This document shows, one piece after another, positions 20,449-30,945 of a stretch of DNA of 64,000 bases. Position numbers and translations under genes: made by a program. Origin of the DNA: Pseudofabraea citricarpa. Lineage: Eukaryota; Ascomycota; Leotiomycetes; Helotiales; Dermateaceae. Numbering within the stretch: position 1 is the stretch's first letter; each line of letters starts with the position of its first letter. Below the pieces are notes generated by a model, which worked only from the letters and a program-made list of their open reading frames with translations, made no database searches and was not told where the DNA came from. The DNA lies in assembly GCA_029641185.1 (NCBI GenBank), contig JAPWGK010000024.1, positions 186,001-250,000 on the forward strand. Direction: 5' to 3'.

Positions 20449-22253
20449 AATATGTTGCTGTTTGCTTTGTTTGATGGCGCCAGTTTGCCGATTTTGAATC
20501 TATATACCCATCTTTTGCCAGCATCTTTAATTGATTAATTATATTTTCTTATTTTCTTTTACTAGGATGGATAGAGAGGTGAACGAAAAGGAATGGTGTT
20601 CAGGTAAGTAATCAATAGGAGTAATTTTGGCAAGTTAGAAATAGAGATTTAGATATTTAGAGAATATCAACGGAAGAATCCACAGAGATACTGTAAATTG
20701 AACTGAACGAGAACGACGATTTGCAGCAAATGTCTTTTAAATTTTGGCCGTAATGTTTCTGTGAGGCAACACTTTCTGAAATGAATAATTCTTCTGAAAT
20801 TTTTGAACTGATAAATTCGGATTGGGCTATAATTAGAAAGAGTAATATGATGCAGGGAATATAAAGAACTCTGGTAGCTCTAGTACTTAGACAAGAAAGC
20901 CTGAAAAGGTTCTACAGACCCTTTAGACTTAGGACAGTCAGTTGAATTATCATCGAACTGGTAAATTCTGCGCATATTACTTGCAGACTGCTCCCGACTA
21001 TGATTACGAGGAAGTGTAACATCCTCGTATAGGCCCACATTATTCAGACTCACCAAGCTCGCAATCCGAGTGATCGGGAAAGGAAGTAATGCAACAATGA
21101 TGCAAGCTTATCTATGACATGCGTGGTCTTTGAGGCTGCTCTATTGCAATTATTCTTCTCGGAAGGAAAGGGGATCCGGCAGTTTCGATCCCGTCTGGAT
21201 GGCAATTATCTTAATGCCCAAGAACCTGATTACTGTGCCCAAGAACACGGTCGGTACTTTGATAGCCAAGTCTGAGCTCAGCACAAGAGCCGCTACCGCT
21301 ATCTTATCGTGGTACAATGAATGAGATGACGGGGTGGTTGATGTACCAACATGTTTATGCTTTTAGAAGACTATCAACAAAGATTTGGTATGCTCATTTA
21401 AAAGTAAAATTATAAATGGAACGTTGAAGAAACAAGATTAACATCCCGTATAGTTCTTGTTGAAAATCCTATTCTGAACTTTCCAGAAACAAAACTCCGA
21501 GATCTCTTGGTAAGCTAAGAGACTTAACAAGGTTGAGAAACATGATAAATACCTGAGGGGAAGAAATTTAAAACCCCCCCCAAAACAAGGTAATAATCGG
21601 AGGTGAACGAAGACAAAAAAGATAAGAAAAAGACTTGTTAATTATTAATGTAAAGAAAATACCTCGAAATGCGTCGCAACACAGACATCATAGAGGCCCT
21701 CAGCCTCTCTGACGTGATATTCGAGTCGTAGCCAAATGGATCAAAAAGGTAACCCGGAGAATCCTCCAAAATAACCTAACCCAACCCATTTGCCGGTTTG
21801 CTCTTGTCTAACCACGCAGATTACGTCGAGTCTGACCTCGGAAGTGGTTCTGGTTGAGTTTCTCGGACAATTAAATCTACCGTAGTTGAGGTGTTGATGG
21901 TTCTGTGCTGACTAAACATCAAGCGACAAGCACCAGAAGGCAAAAGCAAAACACGAGTCGCCGTGATCGCCAACTTGAAATCGCGACAGCGACGCTTGGT
22001 GCAGCCAAGGGCTTGGTCCCAATCCTAAACATCACCACCCAAGCTACAAGCCCCGTCCTAAACATCACCTCCAAGCGTCATCGACTGGCGTAATGGGGAA
22101 GCTGGGGTTGCGTTGTTGTTGCTCTGCAAGGACCAGAGTGCTTGTCAAAAGCTATTAAACCTACTGCTTGTCTCGCAAAAGGTGAGTCCCTTCTCTGCAG
22201 GTAAATATAATACAGCTTTGTCTCCTCTATTCCTCTACCATCACCAAATCGTC
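20449..22253. other. Intergenic, tRNA to PEBP gene
   Basis: A 1.8-kb AT-rich stretch with no supportable ORF. Short A- and C-runs occur near 21570-21620. A 13-nt direct repeat (CCTAAACATCACC) occurs twice at about 22024 and 22057. The last few hundred bases should include the promoter of the PEBP-like gene, including a pyrimidine-rich stretch before its ATG. Nothing else is recognisable. Confidence 0.4.
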
Positions 22254-23055
22254 ATGTATACCTCAAAGATCCTTGCTTTTGCAACGTTATTGTGCTCTGC
22301 GTTAGCGCAGACGCCGGATGGCTTCACTCCTCGGTCAAACAAGAAGTTAGCTATCACAGCAGCCGGTACTTCTGTGACACCAGGTCTACTTGTTCCACGA
22401 CAACGTAAGATACTATTCCTATATCATTATACAAAAGAACAAAACTTACTCTTTTTTGTGTATAGAAACTGCGGTAGCACCGACAGTCACTGCTCCTAAT
22501 GGCAACAATGCCTCCTCATATCTCCTATTCATGATCGACCTCGATGTCCCTCGAGATAACACTCGCGTTACAATATTACATTGGTTCCAGCCAGACCTCG
22601 TTCCTAACGCTGACGGAGCTCTTGTGTCGTCGAGTACCAACGCCAGTGGACCTGGCGCCGCATACCTTCAGCCTAGCCCACCCGTGGGCGATATCCCTCA
22701 CAGATATACATTCGTTGTCTTTGCACAGCCATCGAACTTCACCGTACCAGCCGCCTACTCTACAATCAACCCTCCTGCCTCCGTGCCCGCCCGTGGTGGC
22801 TTCTCGATGGATGATTTTGCTGCTGCTGCGAATCTTGGACAGCCCGTCGCTGGAAACTTTTGGACGGTTCAGAACACCACGGCTGCCACCACGGGAGGAG
22901 CTACCGCTTCAGGGGGAGCTGCTGCATCTGGTAGTGCGGCACCCACAGCCACTCCTTCGGGAATTCCTTTCCAAGGTGCGGCAGCTGGACTCAAGCAGGC
23001 TAGCAGTGCTTTAGGTGGTGCCGCTGCTTTGGTTGCTGCTGTCTTGTTACTGTAA
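22254..23055 (+). CDS. Secreted PEBP-like protein, probably GPI-anchored
   Basis: The model has two exons, 22254-22404 and 22466-23055 (61-nt intron, phase 1), giving 246 residues. A signal peptide (MYTSKILAFATLLCSALAQ) leads into a phosphatidylethanolamine-binding-protein fold. PEBP hallmarks are LLFMIDLDVPRDN (the DPD-type ligand-site strand), ILHWFQPDL (the HW motif), and PPVGDIPHRYTFVVFAQP (matching the GxHRY signature). The tail, from about residue 180, is rich in Ala, Thr, Ser and Gly. It ends in a hydrophobic stretch (AAALVAAVLLL) expected for a GPI attachment signal. PEBPs bind phospholipid headgroups or modulate kinases; the role of secreted fungal versions is not established. Gene start and intron are both well supported by reading-frame continuity. 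Confidence 0.88.
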
Positions 23056-23314
23056 ATAATCTGAGTTGACTTAATAGATAGATAATTTTGTATAATTTGA
23101 GTTTTAGACTATATTCTAAGTCCAGCTATTGTAATGGTCTTGCTATTAATAGTTTTGTGACTACGCAAATCCTACTAAATGCGTACAACGCTTCGATTCA
23201 CAGCAGATGTTTGGAAGACTGTATTGCCCATTCAGGGCGCGAACATGAATTATAAAAAGGAGGTCTGAAATTTCAACAAGGGGTAACGCCGTAAGTCCTA
23301 CTGAAGGGTGTTGT

Positions 23315-23650
23315 TTAAATGGCTATTTCGGGCTTATAAGTGTCGGGATAGTTCTTGAGATCTGACACGTGTAATTGCTTATCCTCGTTCAGCTGGTCTT
23401 TACATATAGCATCTTCCCACATCCAACGTTTCTTCGTTGCGTCAGGAACACTTCGGTGTGCCAAGTCAAGATTAATCACAAGCTCTTTTGATACGCTACC
23501 CAAGATGTACGTTGAATTTGTGTAGCCTTCGATTATCTCGTCATCCCAATAGTTAAGAGGACTAGGTTGTAAGGTCCAATTTCTTCGTGCTTCTACATAA
23601 GTGGAGGGTTTCAGTATGCGAATAGCGTCTTCTTCGCTATGTGGGTGGTA
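23315..23650 (-). pseudogene. Orphan C-terminal gene remnant, no start codon
   Basis: On the minus strand a 111-codon frame runs from just after a stop at 23651-23653 to a TAA at 23315-23317. It has no ATG before residue-like positions deep in the frame. The amino-acid composition looks protein-like (RRNWTLQPSPLNYWDDE, VINLDLAHRSVPDATKK, KNYPDTYKPEIAI). I cannot assign a family. Upstream on the minus strand only AT-rich sequence is seen before the neighbouring esterase stop, so an N-terminal portion seems to be missing. It could be the last exon of a gene whose other exons I did not find, but the free space (about 160 nt) is too small. A truncated pseudogene is more likely. Confidence 0.4.
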
Positions 23651-23813
23651 TTAATCTAATGCCACCATTTTATTTTATTTTCTAAAAATAGCGAATGTCA
23701 ATATAAATGCCGAGGATTTTACAAGTGAGAAGGACTGAACTCCTTTATACTATATTTTAGGTGCTAATCAAGCAATTTCAAGTATTTGACGGTAGTAATT
23801 GAGTAATTTGATG

Positions 23814-25630
23814 TTATAGGAGAGCTGGGGTACTGACACCATCATAACTCCAGCGGCAAATATCATCATACATATTGCCAGGCGCTAAACTAATCGTCTC
23901 GTTATCAAAACCAGTGCGTGCCAAAGTCTTCTCAGTAGCGTTGTACTGAGGCCAGAAAGCATCAAGACCATTCTGAGGGTCCTTAGCAAAGCTAGACCAG
24001 ACATCGCGTAAGTAGTTTCCGACCTCGACTTCAGCCACAGTACTAGCAAGTAAAGTCTGGTTTACGGTGTTAAACAGTGGATAGATATCCGCTGTGTGAT
24101 AAGCACCGCTCGGTGGCGTAGTAGTAAGAACCAAATTAGGGAAATCGCCGAAGTACCGGTATCTCCAGGTTGGATTGCCACCGGCGATGGATTGCTCAAT
24201 TCTCACCACGTCAGCGCATGTGTACAGGCTGTCGTTGAAGTCGGTCCAGTAGCTCTCATTCTGCGGTGCTGCTAAGAGCTTAAAGAGACCTGCCTCATTG
24301 TGAGTGTTACCGATCAAGTAGCCACCTTTGGCGGCGGTGCGGTTGAGGTAGCTCGAGAAGACCAATTCATTGTCAGTGACAGGTCCGTACGGAGAAGGGT
24401 TGATTGGAACATTAGCTGGATCATAACCAGCTAGAATTTCGTCGACCGTCTTGTTTACCATGCAGTCATTAACGGCGGCTGGGTCAGAGGTAGCGCTGCC
24501 GCAGCCAACCAAGTTGGTGACATGGAACCAACGGTCATTTGTCTCGGCTGCAGTAAGGGCTGGGAAACCGTAAAGGGTCGCGCTCATCTCGATGAACCCG
24601 GAAGCAATTGGGTCATCAGCGTAGGCAAACGAGTAGAAGTCAACGATGCCAGCGCCAGCAGATTGTCCAAAAATCGTAATGCGCTTTGGGTCTCCACCAA
24701 ATTGCTCAATGTTGTCACGGACCCATTCCATGGACATTCGTACGTCACGGAGACCAAGATTTGCTGGGGCGACGGGATTGCCAGGGAATCCGAAAACATT
24801 GACACGATAGCTGTTCTCCTATTAGTGCTTGGTACTTCTACGCTGGGAGGTTGGTGTTCTCACTTCATAGAGACAACGATAACATCAGTCTCCTCGGCTA
24901 TGAATTGCCCACGGAAACCAGACTGTCTAGTGCTGCCTAAGACATGTCGAAATTAGAAAGATACACCGGGAATCCTCTCAGTAGCACTCACCTGATACAT
25001 AAGCACCTCCATAGACCCAAACAAGGACCGCTTTCTTAGTCTCTCCAGTTTGCGGCTTGGTCCAGACGTTTAGGGTCAAACAATCCTCGCTGGCTGGGAA
25101 AGTTTCGCTTCCAAAGGCTGCAGCGGAGGTTGGTGGAATACCAAGATCCTGGGCTGGTGCGGTGTCGGTATTGTTGCTTGGAGGTGCCGATGGGGGTTGA
25201 ATACATGTTGGACCCTATCAATATGTACTTTAGTAGATGCCCTAGGATAGGATAGTGATACGATCAACAAAATTGAGAAAGACAATGTACACAAACTTAA
25301 TGGGGATGCTTGTGTATGTGATGATTGAATTTAACTTACGAATGAGGTTGCGTTGATGGTACCGGTGCCATTATAACGGACTGGAGGCTGGAAGCGAAGC
25401 TGCCCAACTGGAGGACTGGCATATGGAATACCGGTATACTCTGAGACTCCAGAAACATTGGCTGCTGCATGGCCTACAACCAGGCCACTGGTGGTTTGCA
25501 CCCCCTGACCAACAGTCCAGATGCTACCTTCATATGAGTGATTGATGGTGCTGATAGGAGTTGCAGTGGCGAGAATAGTAAATACTGCAATCGTCTTCAA
25601 GACCTGGTGAACGGCGCTTTGTAACTTCAT
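23814..25630 (-). CDS. Secreted type-B carboxylesterase (GQSAGAG)
   Basis: There are four exons on the minus strand: 25630-25340, 25214-24992, 24936-24864, 24810-23814. They give 527 residues with a consistent frame. The N-terminus carries a hydrophobic signal (VLKTIAVFTILATATP). Family features follow in order: YTGIPYASPPVGQLRF, the EDCLTLNVW motif, the oxyanion-hole segment VYGGAYVSG, and the nucleophile elbow GQSAGAG (Ser near residue 246). The acid-loop candidate is GNTHNEAGLF, and the His motif is GAYHTADIYPLF. The elbow has Gln in place of the common Glu (GESAGA). Enzymes of this alpha/beta-hydrolase family cleave carboxylic esters or lipids outside the cell; the substrate cannot be inferred. 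It is divergent from a second esterase and shares a 583-bp promoter region with it. Confidence 0.9.
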
Positions 25631-26213
25631 ATTACTGGAGCAAGAGAAGTCAAGGAAAAAGGTAAAGAGAGGAGACAATTGAGGTGCAGCTTAGCATCTT
25701 ATTTGTTTCCAATGAAGAATTATCTGAGCTGGAAGATAAAGAGTCTTGCAAGCGAAGGTAGCACCCGAATTAACTGCTTTGGTCGGCCGAAAGATTGTAG
25801 AGGAAGTGGGTACAGTACCTAATTAATTACCAGGGATTTCTACCCTGCTTTACCCCTGGGAAACTGGCACTTAACCTTCGGCCCTTGACTGCATATAAAT
25901 CCTGCATAGTATTGTGAGCTACTGCACGGCTAAATCCCATGCAAAATAGGGGGGTGGAGATAGGCAGAAACTTCGTAGAGTCGTCTAAATGCAGTATTTG
26001 TCTAACAAGGATACTCGCTTCGCTACGGATCCCGTCCTAAGGTTCTCTCAAGTGACGGTCTGGCGATCCGTTCATACTGCATATAATAGATCATGTTTTG
26101 CTGCATTGATAAAAACCAGGAATCCTCATCATCCTCTCCTTCTTCCGTCGCTGAGATCCATCCGAGTCCACCGATCCAGGTATAATTACCCAGCAAGGAC
26201 GCAGAACTCCACG
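25631..26213. promoter_or_regulatory. Shared promoter region of two divergent esterase genes
   Basis: A 583-bp region separates the two divergent esterase starts. A TATA-like element (CATATAAAT) lies near 25890 and a second TATA-like stretch (CATATAATAG) near 26080, both in the orientation of the plus-strand gene. Co-regulation is an inference from layout. The plus-strand frame is open back to 25989, but the signal peptide begins at 26214. Confidence 0.4.
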
Positions 26214-27984
26214 ATGGTCTTGTTTGCCCTCAAAATTGGGCTCTTCGCCAGTTTTCTCTATCATCTAGGGTCTGCGAGCCCAGTAACTATCAAAAGAGAT
26301 GCAGCACCGACTGCTACAGTCAAGAACGGGACATATAATGGTGTCTACAGCTCGGAATATAACCAAGACTTCTTTCTAGGGATCCCCTTCGCTCAACCTC
26401 CCGTAGGAGATCTTCGCTTCCGCAACCCGGTGTCTCTCAACACTACGTGGGAAGCAACTGCCAATGCCACCGAATTCTCGTCGGCCTGCTACAATTACCC
26501 TCCTCCATCGTCGGGTAACACTCCCTTCTCCGAGGACTGTCTGACTCTCAATGTTGTACGGCCCAGTGGTACTCAGATGGGCGCAAACCTGCCTGTGGGT
26601 GTTTGGATCCATGGCGGCGCTCATATTTCGGGCTCGAATCGAGATGCCAATTATAATATGTCCTTCATAGTTCAGCAATCCGTCGCCGCTGGTAAATCGT
26701 TCATCGGAATCAATCTTAACTACCGCCTGCAACTCTTTGGATTCATGTTCGGATCAGACATCGTGGAGGCCGGTGTAGGCAATCTAGGCTATAAAGATCA
26801 ACACATGGCACTTCGCTGGCTGCAGGAGAACATCGCTGCTTTTGGTGGTGATCCATCCAAGGTCACAATCTGGGGTGAAAGTGCTGGAGGTGAAAGTGTC
26901 GGAGCTCACTTGATAGCCTATGGCGGTCGTGACCAAGGTCTCTTCCGGGCAGCCATAATGGAGAGTTCAGGTCCCATAAATCCGTTCCGTTACAACAGCC
27001 CGGCTGAATGGGACGTTTACTACAACACTATTACTCGTGCCGCGAATTGCAGGATAGCAACCGACACACTTGCTTGCCTTCGTGCCGTACCTTCTGAGAC
27101 TCTCGACTCAATTTTTGCCAGCAATGTGACGGCTGCAATTCCGTCTTGGGGTATGGAAATCGATGGGGATTTCATTCAAAGCAATGCACGCGAGGCACTT
27201 CTTTCCGGAAACTTCATCAAGGTACCGGTGCTACAAGGCCAGAATCATGATGAAGGGACTGCGCTCACAGTGAGTGGTATCAATACCGAAGAGCAATTCT
27301 TGGCCAATATTAGAAGTCGGGGCCCTAACAACGCAACTGCCCTCGAGATCGCGGCCCTGTACCCTGATGATCCCGAAGTTGGCATTCCGCCGACACTCCA
27401 AGGTCGCCCGCCAGCGTCACTTGGCTCTCAGTACAAACGTATATCTTCTTTCGTCGGTGATCTGGTATGGCACGCTCCTCGACGTCTCACGGATCAAATC
27501 CTGGCTCGAAACAATGTAACCAGCTGGAGTTACGAGTTCAATGTGATTCCGAATGGTATCTCGCCGACAATGGGTGCAACCCATTATACCGAGGTGGCCT
27601 TCGTCTTCTACAACCTTCTTGGTCTTGGATACGCCGAGTCGCCATTTGCGGGAATGCCACAGAGTTACAAAGATGTGTCTGATATCATTTCGCGGTATTG
27701 GGTCAATTTCATTGTCGATGGGGATCCAAACAGCTCTCAAGGTACATATTCATACCCTTATTTATAGCTGCTATGTGTCTTTGTCAAAGGCCTTATCTTC
27801 CCCTCCATTAGCTAACGAATTTACAGTTGGCCCCCATCAGTGGCCCTCTTATTCTCTCTCAGATCCACATATTATGGCATTCGACGCTAACACAACTGAT
27901 CTTGCATTTCCCATACCGGACTCATACCGTGCTGAACCAATCAAGTATATATCTGACAACTTGGGGACCGCTTTTGGACGGTAG
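26214..27984 (+). CDS. Secreted type-B carboxylesterase (GESAGG)
   Basis: Two exons, 26214-27741 and 27827-27984 (85-nt intron, phase 1), give 561 residues. The start is at a signal peptide (MVLFALKIGLFASFLYHLGSAS). Family motifs are GIPFAQPPVGDLRFRNP, EDCLTLNVVRP, the oxyanion segment WIHGGAHISG, the nucleophile elbow GESAGGES (Ser near residue 223), the acid-loop candidate NHDEGT, and the His motif GATHYTEVAFVF. Many Asn-X-Ser/Thr sites suggest glycosylation and secretion. The C-terminal exon is short and is needed for the normal family end. Substrate is unknown; secreted fungal members act on lipids, cell-wall esters or xenobiotics. It is only moderately similar to the divergent neighbour, so a recent tandem duplication is unlikely. 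Confidence 0.92.
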
Positions 27985-28906
27985 ACGAAGAGCGAGAGGA
28001 TAGATGGACCAGGGTCGAGACTAAACTTTCATCTTCAGAAAGTTTGAAGGAATTCGGTTACGCTAAGAAACCAGGGGATTCTGGATTCAGATTATAAAAA
28101 CCGAGTTTGATATTCTCATTTCATGTACATAGAAACTTATGGTTAATTTATCAACCTCAGTAGCGAGATTCGCTTAGGATCCCCCTTCATTTACAAGACT
28201 CTCATGACTTGAGATTACAGGATCTATCTGCCTTGAATTATTCACAAATCCTACTAAATTCTGCCATGAGTTTTAATATTAACCTTCAAAAATTTAAGCT
28301 AATCCTCTAGAAGGCTATCGAACTACGTTAGATGGCATGTTTTGAATATTACGGCAGGTTGTATAATGACTTGGAGTGAGGGTGGCTCCGATCTACACTA
28401 GATTGTTTACCCGAGATGATGCCAGTGAGAGGGTGGCCACTGGACGGGGCCTTTTTGAGAGGTTGCTTCACTAAGATGTACAATGTCCATGACAAAGACC
28501 TTGGTGATCATTCGGAACTTCCGTAATCCCGCCCGACTAATCCATTGGCGGTCTCGATAGCACGGGTTATATCTTTTTTAATCTAAGCACCGCTGGCAAC
28601 CTCGAAATCACTTGGCGTACTTAGTAATTCCAGCCTTACCATCATCCATCTTAGACGGAAACGGGATTAGCGCACATGTAGCTTGATGACAGCTGCATGC
28701 GCGCTAACCCTCGCCTGAGTTCGCCTCGCTAAGTTTATCTCATAACCCCAGTTCGTAGGCCCAGTACTGCCGGTACGGCACTTCAAGGCCGGGGCTTTGA
28801 TACTTCTGGCATTTGGGATTCTCACCTCCTATGCAGCTGTCATCAACATACATTCCCGTCTTTGCTAATCCCATTACTTCAATTCGTTCTATTTTCCACC
28901 TACGCA
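27985..28906. other. Intergenic, esterase to bZIP-like gene
   Basis: A 0.9-kb gap between genes in the same direction. It should contain the esterase 3-prime UTR and the bZIP-like promoter. No ORF or repeat of note is seen. Confidence 0.45.
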
Positions 28907-29838
28907 ATGAATGGACAGAATCACTCTCATACCCCACTGAACGGCAGGATTTGGGTCAAAGACCTAGACGATTGGCTGGGAGTAACGAATAGTCGTGAGA
29001 GGAGGAAGATCCAAAATCGTCGCAATCAGCGGGCATTACGTGAGGAGATTAATTCGGAATATTAGCCAGGACTAACGATGGGATAGGAGCAAAAAAGCAA
29101 GGAGGATTCCAGAATACGAAACCTGCATCAGTGCCGAATGGCTTGATACGGCTTCCAGGCTCTACAGAGCAATTACACGAGTTTCAAGAACTTGAGATGA
29201 CCGAAGCGACCATACAAATTATCAATCTCGTCAGAATCCTCGAGCCCAACTGGGAGGGCAATCGAATGCTTATGCAACGCTTCGAATCTTTCGCAACTCA
29301 TCGTTATATGGCCCATATAGGAGCAGTTAGCATTCTTCCAAGCTTGTCTCAGTTCAACTTTGTGAAAGCTTTATTCACGAACATGGAAGTATTAGGTCTA
29401 TCGGATGACGAGATGAGTGACGAAGCGCTGTCGCCCTTCAACAGACTCTTCGGGCCACCCCCACATCAAGCTGGCCGTGTAGCAGGCTTGTCAAAACTTC
29501 CCACCGCACTCCAGCCAACCGATCTACAGCACGCCACTATTCATCATCCATGGATCGACCTGCTTCCTATGCCGGTGATGCGCGAGAACATCTTCCGTCG
29601 AGAGGCTGACTCCTTTGACGAGGAGACGCTATGCCATGCTATGCGCGGACAGGCTCCGGATCACAAGCCCGGCTTGCTCGTCTGGAGTGACCCCTGGGAT
29701 CCCACGGGCTGGGAGGTTACGGAAGAATTTGCCAGGTCCTGGGGTTGGGTCGTCGCAGATTGTACAGATTTGCTGCATTCGACCAACACTTGGCGTGCTC
29801 GACGGGGCGAAAAGGCTTTGTTTCCTTCTTTGCCATGA
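28907..29838 (+). CDS. bZIP-like transcription factor with DUF3425 domain
   Basis: Two exons, 28907-29039 and 29087-29838 (47-nt intron with a GACTAAC branch point), give 294 residues. Residues about 20-50 carry the fungal basic region DDWLGVTNSRERRKIQNRRNQRALR; Asn and Arg at the DNA-contact positions are present. The rest matches the DUF3425 domain, with LPTALQPTDLQHATIHHPW, IDLLPMP, and the C-terminal GLLVWSDPWDPTGWEVTEEFA. Such proteins are nuclear regulators, often near metabolic clusters or stress genes. No heptad leucine zipper follows the basic region, which is common in this subfamily but leaves the dimer interface unclear. The intron falls right after the basic region; the spliced codon restores Arg. 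Confidence 0.88.
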
Positions 29839-30945
29839 GCAATTTGCTGTTTCTATAGACCAAGTCATTTGGTCTTAGCTAACTTACTCATACCTTTCCT
29901 GTTCTCTTCACCTACCCCTGAAGTTCTTAGTCGTAGTAGACGCATCTGTGTCCTCGAAATGAAAGTAGTTCTTATAGTTTTCCTCTATCAATAATAGGAC
30001 TACCATTTCTAGTTAAAATGATGATATTGAAAGTTACTTTGGTGACTTCCAAATATACCTAAGTACTCACTCCTACTCAAATTGTACCTTAGGATTCTCT
30101 GTTATATGCTTTTACTTATGCTTGTCAAACCCACCATTTTAACACACATTGTATTCATACATGCACTTAATAACTACTCAAAATAACACACTGTTCATAT
30201 CTAAGCATTAATTTAAAAGAGAGAAAGTATAATTATTGAAAGATAGACGAAATCTCAACTATCCTTCTGTATAATATTCTTACTGTCTCACACGAGGAAG
30301 CTATGCATAGAAAGAAAGTGTGACGATATCGCAAGTATCAACTTCCCTACAAAACTTCGCAGATTCCTAAATCTCAATTCAGAGGTATTCAATAAATTAT
30401 GCAGATCTTTAAAAAAGGCCCTAGATGATTCTCTTAATGGGCTTACAAGTAACCTTTTTACCGCCAGTGGCAGATCAAGCGGAAAAGCAATTAGGCCAGC
30501 GTTAAAGATGTAGAATTTTATATATGTCTATCTTTGTAGCTAGAGAGTTGGTGATGTGATGTTGCTGGTTGCAGCAACTGGAGTGGCCTAACGATGAATG
30601 GATGCAACAGAGCTAATCGCTTTTGATACCCTCATGACTTTTATGAGTTGGAAGCTTGGGTAATACCTTGGAGTAATCATCTACCGGCTATGAGGGGCTT
30701 TTATTTTCTTTCTTTCTTTTGTTTTTGCTCATGGTTTGGCCAAAGCACGTAGCTTGTTTATTTTTTACACCTGAATACCCCCTTCTATTTAGAATGTTCG
30801 ATCTGTTTACGTAGGAGGCTTATTTAGCCGCCATATCGCATATGACAATGGGAAAAAAGAAGGCATTCATCTACCTACCTAGGTACCTAGGTACAGATTA
30901 ATGAGCCTTCCGCCTCAAAACAGTCTTTTTAAGTCTTGGTGAATT
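29839..30945. other. Intergenic, bZIP-like gene to kinase
   Basis: A 1.1-kb AT-rich stretch holding the 3-prime UTR of the bZIP-like gene and the kinase promoter. Pyrimidine-rich sequence (TTTTCTTTCTTTC) lies near 30700-30720. A perfect 18-nt palindrome sits at 30876-30893. No ORF is supportable. Confidence 0.45.
30876..30893. repeat. 18-nt perfect palindrome
   Basis: TACCTAGGTACCTAGGTA reads the same on both strands and lies 52 nt before the kinase ATG. It consists of two overlapping CCTAGG cores. A related TACCTAGGTA occurs near 43023. It may be a dimeric regulator site or chance; no known fungal factor is claimed. Confidence 0.45.

Noticed and set aside
19982..20524. A 180-codon minus-strand frame over the NLR end and the tRNA
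   Set aside because: It runs antisense through ankyrin coding sequence and straight through the tRNA gene, and has no domain features.
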